This document shows, in pieces, positions 34,626-34,743 of a stretch of DNA of 34,743 nucleotides. The notes under the pieces are model-generated. The model did not search any database. It saw only the letters and a list, made by a program, of their open reading frames with translations, and was not told the origin of the DNA. Source of the stretch: an uncultured Eubacterium sp. (GTDB lineage Bacteria; Bacillota_A; Clostridia; Lachnospirales; Lachnospiraceae); contig CAOKJJ010000036.1 of the NCBI GenBank assembly GCA_948468465.1, positions 1 to 34,743 of the forward strand, given 5' to 3'. Every line of letters starts with the position of its first letter. The stretch's first letter is position 1. The translations under genes and the position numbers were made by a program.

Positions 34626-34743
34626 ATGACAAAAAAGGAAACCTATGAGGAATTAAAACAACGCATACAGGAAAAGCATCAGCAAAACAACGCGAACCGT
34701 GAATACAAGTCCCGTCTTTTCAGCTTCATCTTTGGCCGAGAGG
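34626..34743 (+). CDS. Rpn-family (PD-(D/E)XK) nuclease/transposase-like protein, 5' end only
   Basis: 39 codons to the window edge: MTKKETYEELKQRIQEKHQQ, then NNANREYKSRLFSFIFGRE. A GGGGG ribosome site lies 6 nt upstream. The stretch NREYKSRLFSFIFG is the opening I associate with the Rpn-like recombination-promoting nuclease family, which is numerous in Lachnospiraceae. The nuclease core lies outside the window, so the call rests on the N-terminus only. It is the only convincing plus-strand gene here and diverges from the toxin-antitoxin locus. Confidence 0.6.
   Translation, partial: MTKKETYEELKQRIQEKHQQNNANREYKSRLFSFIFGRE

Overview
The window looks like low-GC Firmicutes DNA, most likely a gut clostridium of the Lachnospiraceae type. 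I infer this from AT-rich codon use, strong GGAGG-type ribosome sites, dense co-directional genes, and an Rpn-like nuclease gene start at the right edge. No rRNA, tRNA or CRISPR array was seen.

Layout. Positions about 3814-32768 are a cell-surface glycan locus, almost wholly on the minus strand, so it reads from high to low coordinates. It opens with a radical SAM/SPASM gene that is out of frame at a run of ten G (31403-32768) and is followed by a terminator. Next come an ABC-2 exporter pair of the Wzm/Wzt type (31161-28334), a methyltransferase, a membrane-anchored GT2 enzyme, a second methyltransferase with a coiled-coil N-terminus, and several glycosyltransferases. Two of these are two-domain fusions (GT4+GT4 and GT4+GT8). 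The middle of the locus (21513-15962) looks like an extracytoplasmic sugar-transfer module: a large multi-spanning GT-C-like protein, a NeuD/PglD-like acyltransferase, a WecE aminotransferase, two small EmrE-like membrane proteins resembling ArnE/ArnF, and an ArnC/GtrB-like polyprenyl-phosphate glycosyltransferase. A radical SAM/SPASM enzyme, an ATP-grasp ligase, another glycosyltransferase, a 48-residue small protein and a second GT-C-like protein follow. The locus ends with a CDP-sugar cassette (cytidylyltransferase, SDR, RmlC-like epimerase) and a strong terminator at 3762-3791.

Below 3762 is a separate, visibly more AT-rich unit with its own promoter. It holds two related radical SAM proteins with B12-binding-type N-termini. 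One is fused to a membrane-anchored domain and the other runs off the left edge. Above 32800 is a scrappy boundary: a decayed transposase tail, a HigB/HigA-like toxin-antitoxin pair, a 145-bp direct repeat carrying a truncated second antitoxin start, and the first codons of the plus-strand Rpn-like gene.

Working model (inference). A polymer is built on a lipid carrier in the cytoplasm, perhaps end-modified by the methyltransferases, and exported by Wzm/Wzt. It would then be decorated outside the membrane with a 4-amino-4,6-dideoxyhexose derivative carried on polyprenyl phosphate. The points most worth a second look are the G10 tract (possible phase variation), the three copies of a 26-bp element upstream of gene blocks, the fused membrane/radical SAM protein, and the unusual number of radical SAM enzymes (four) in and beside one glycan locus.
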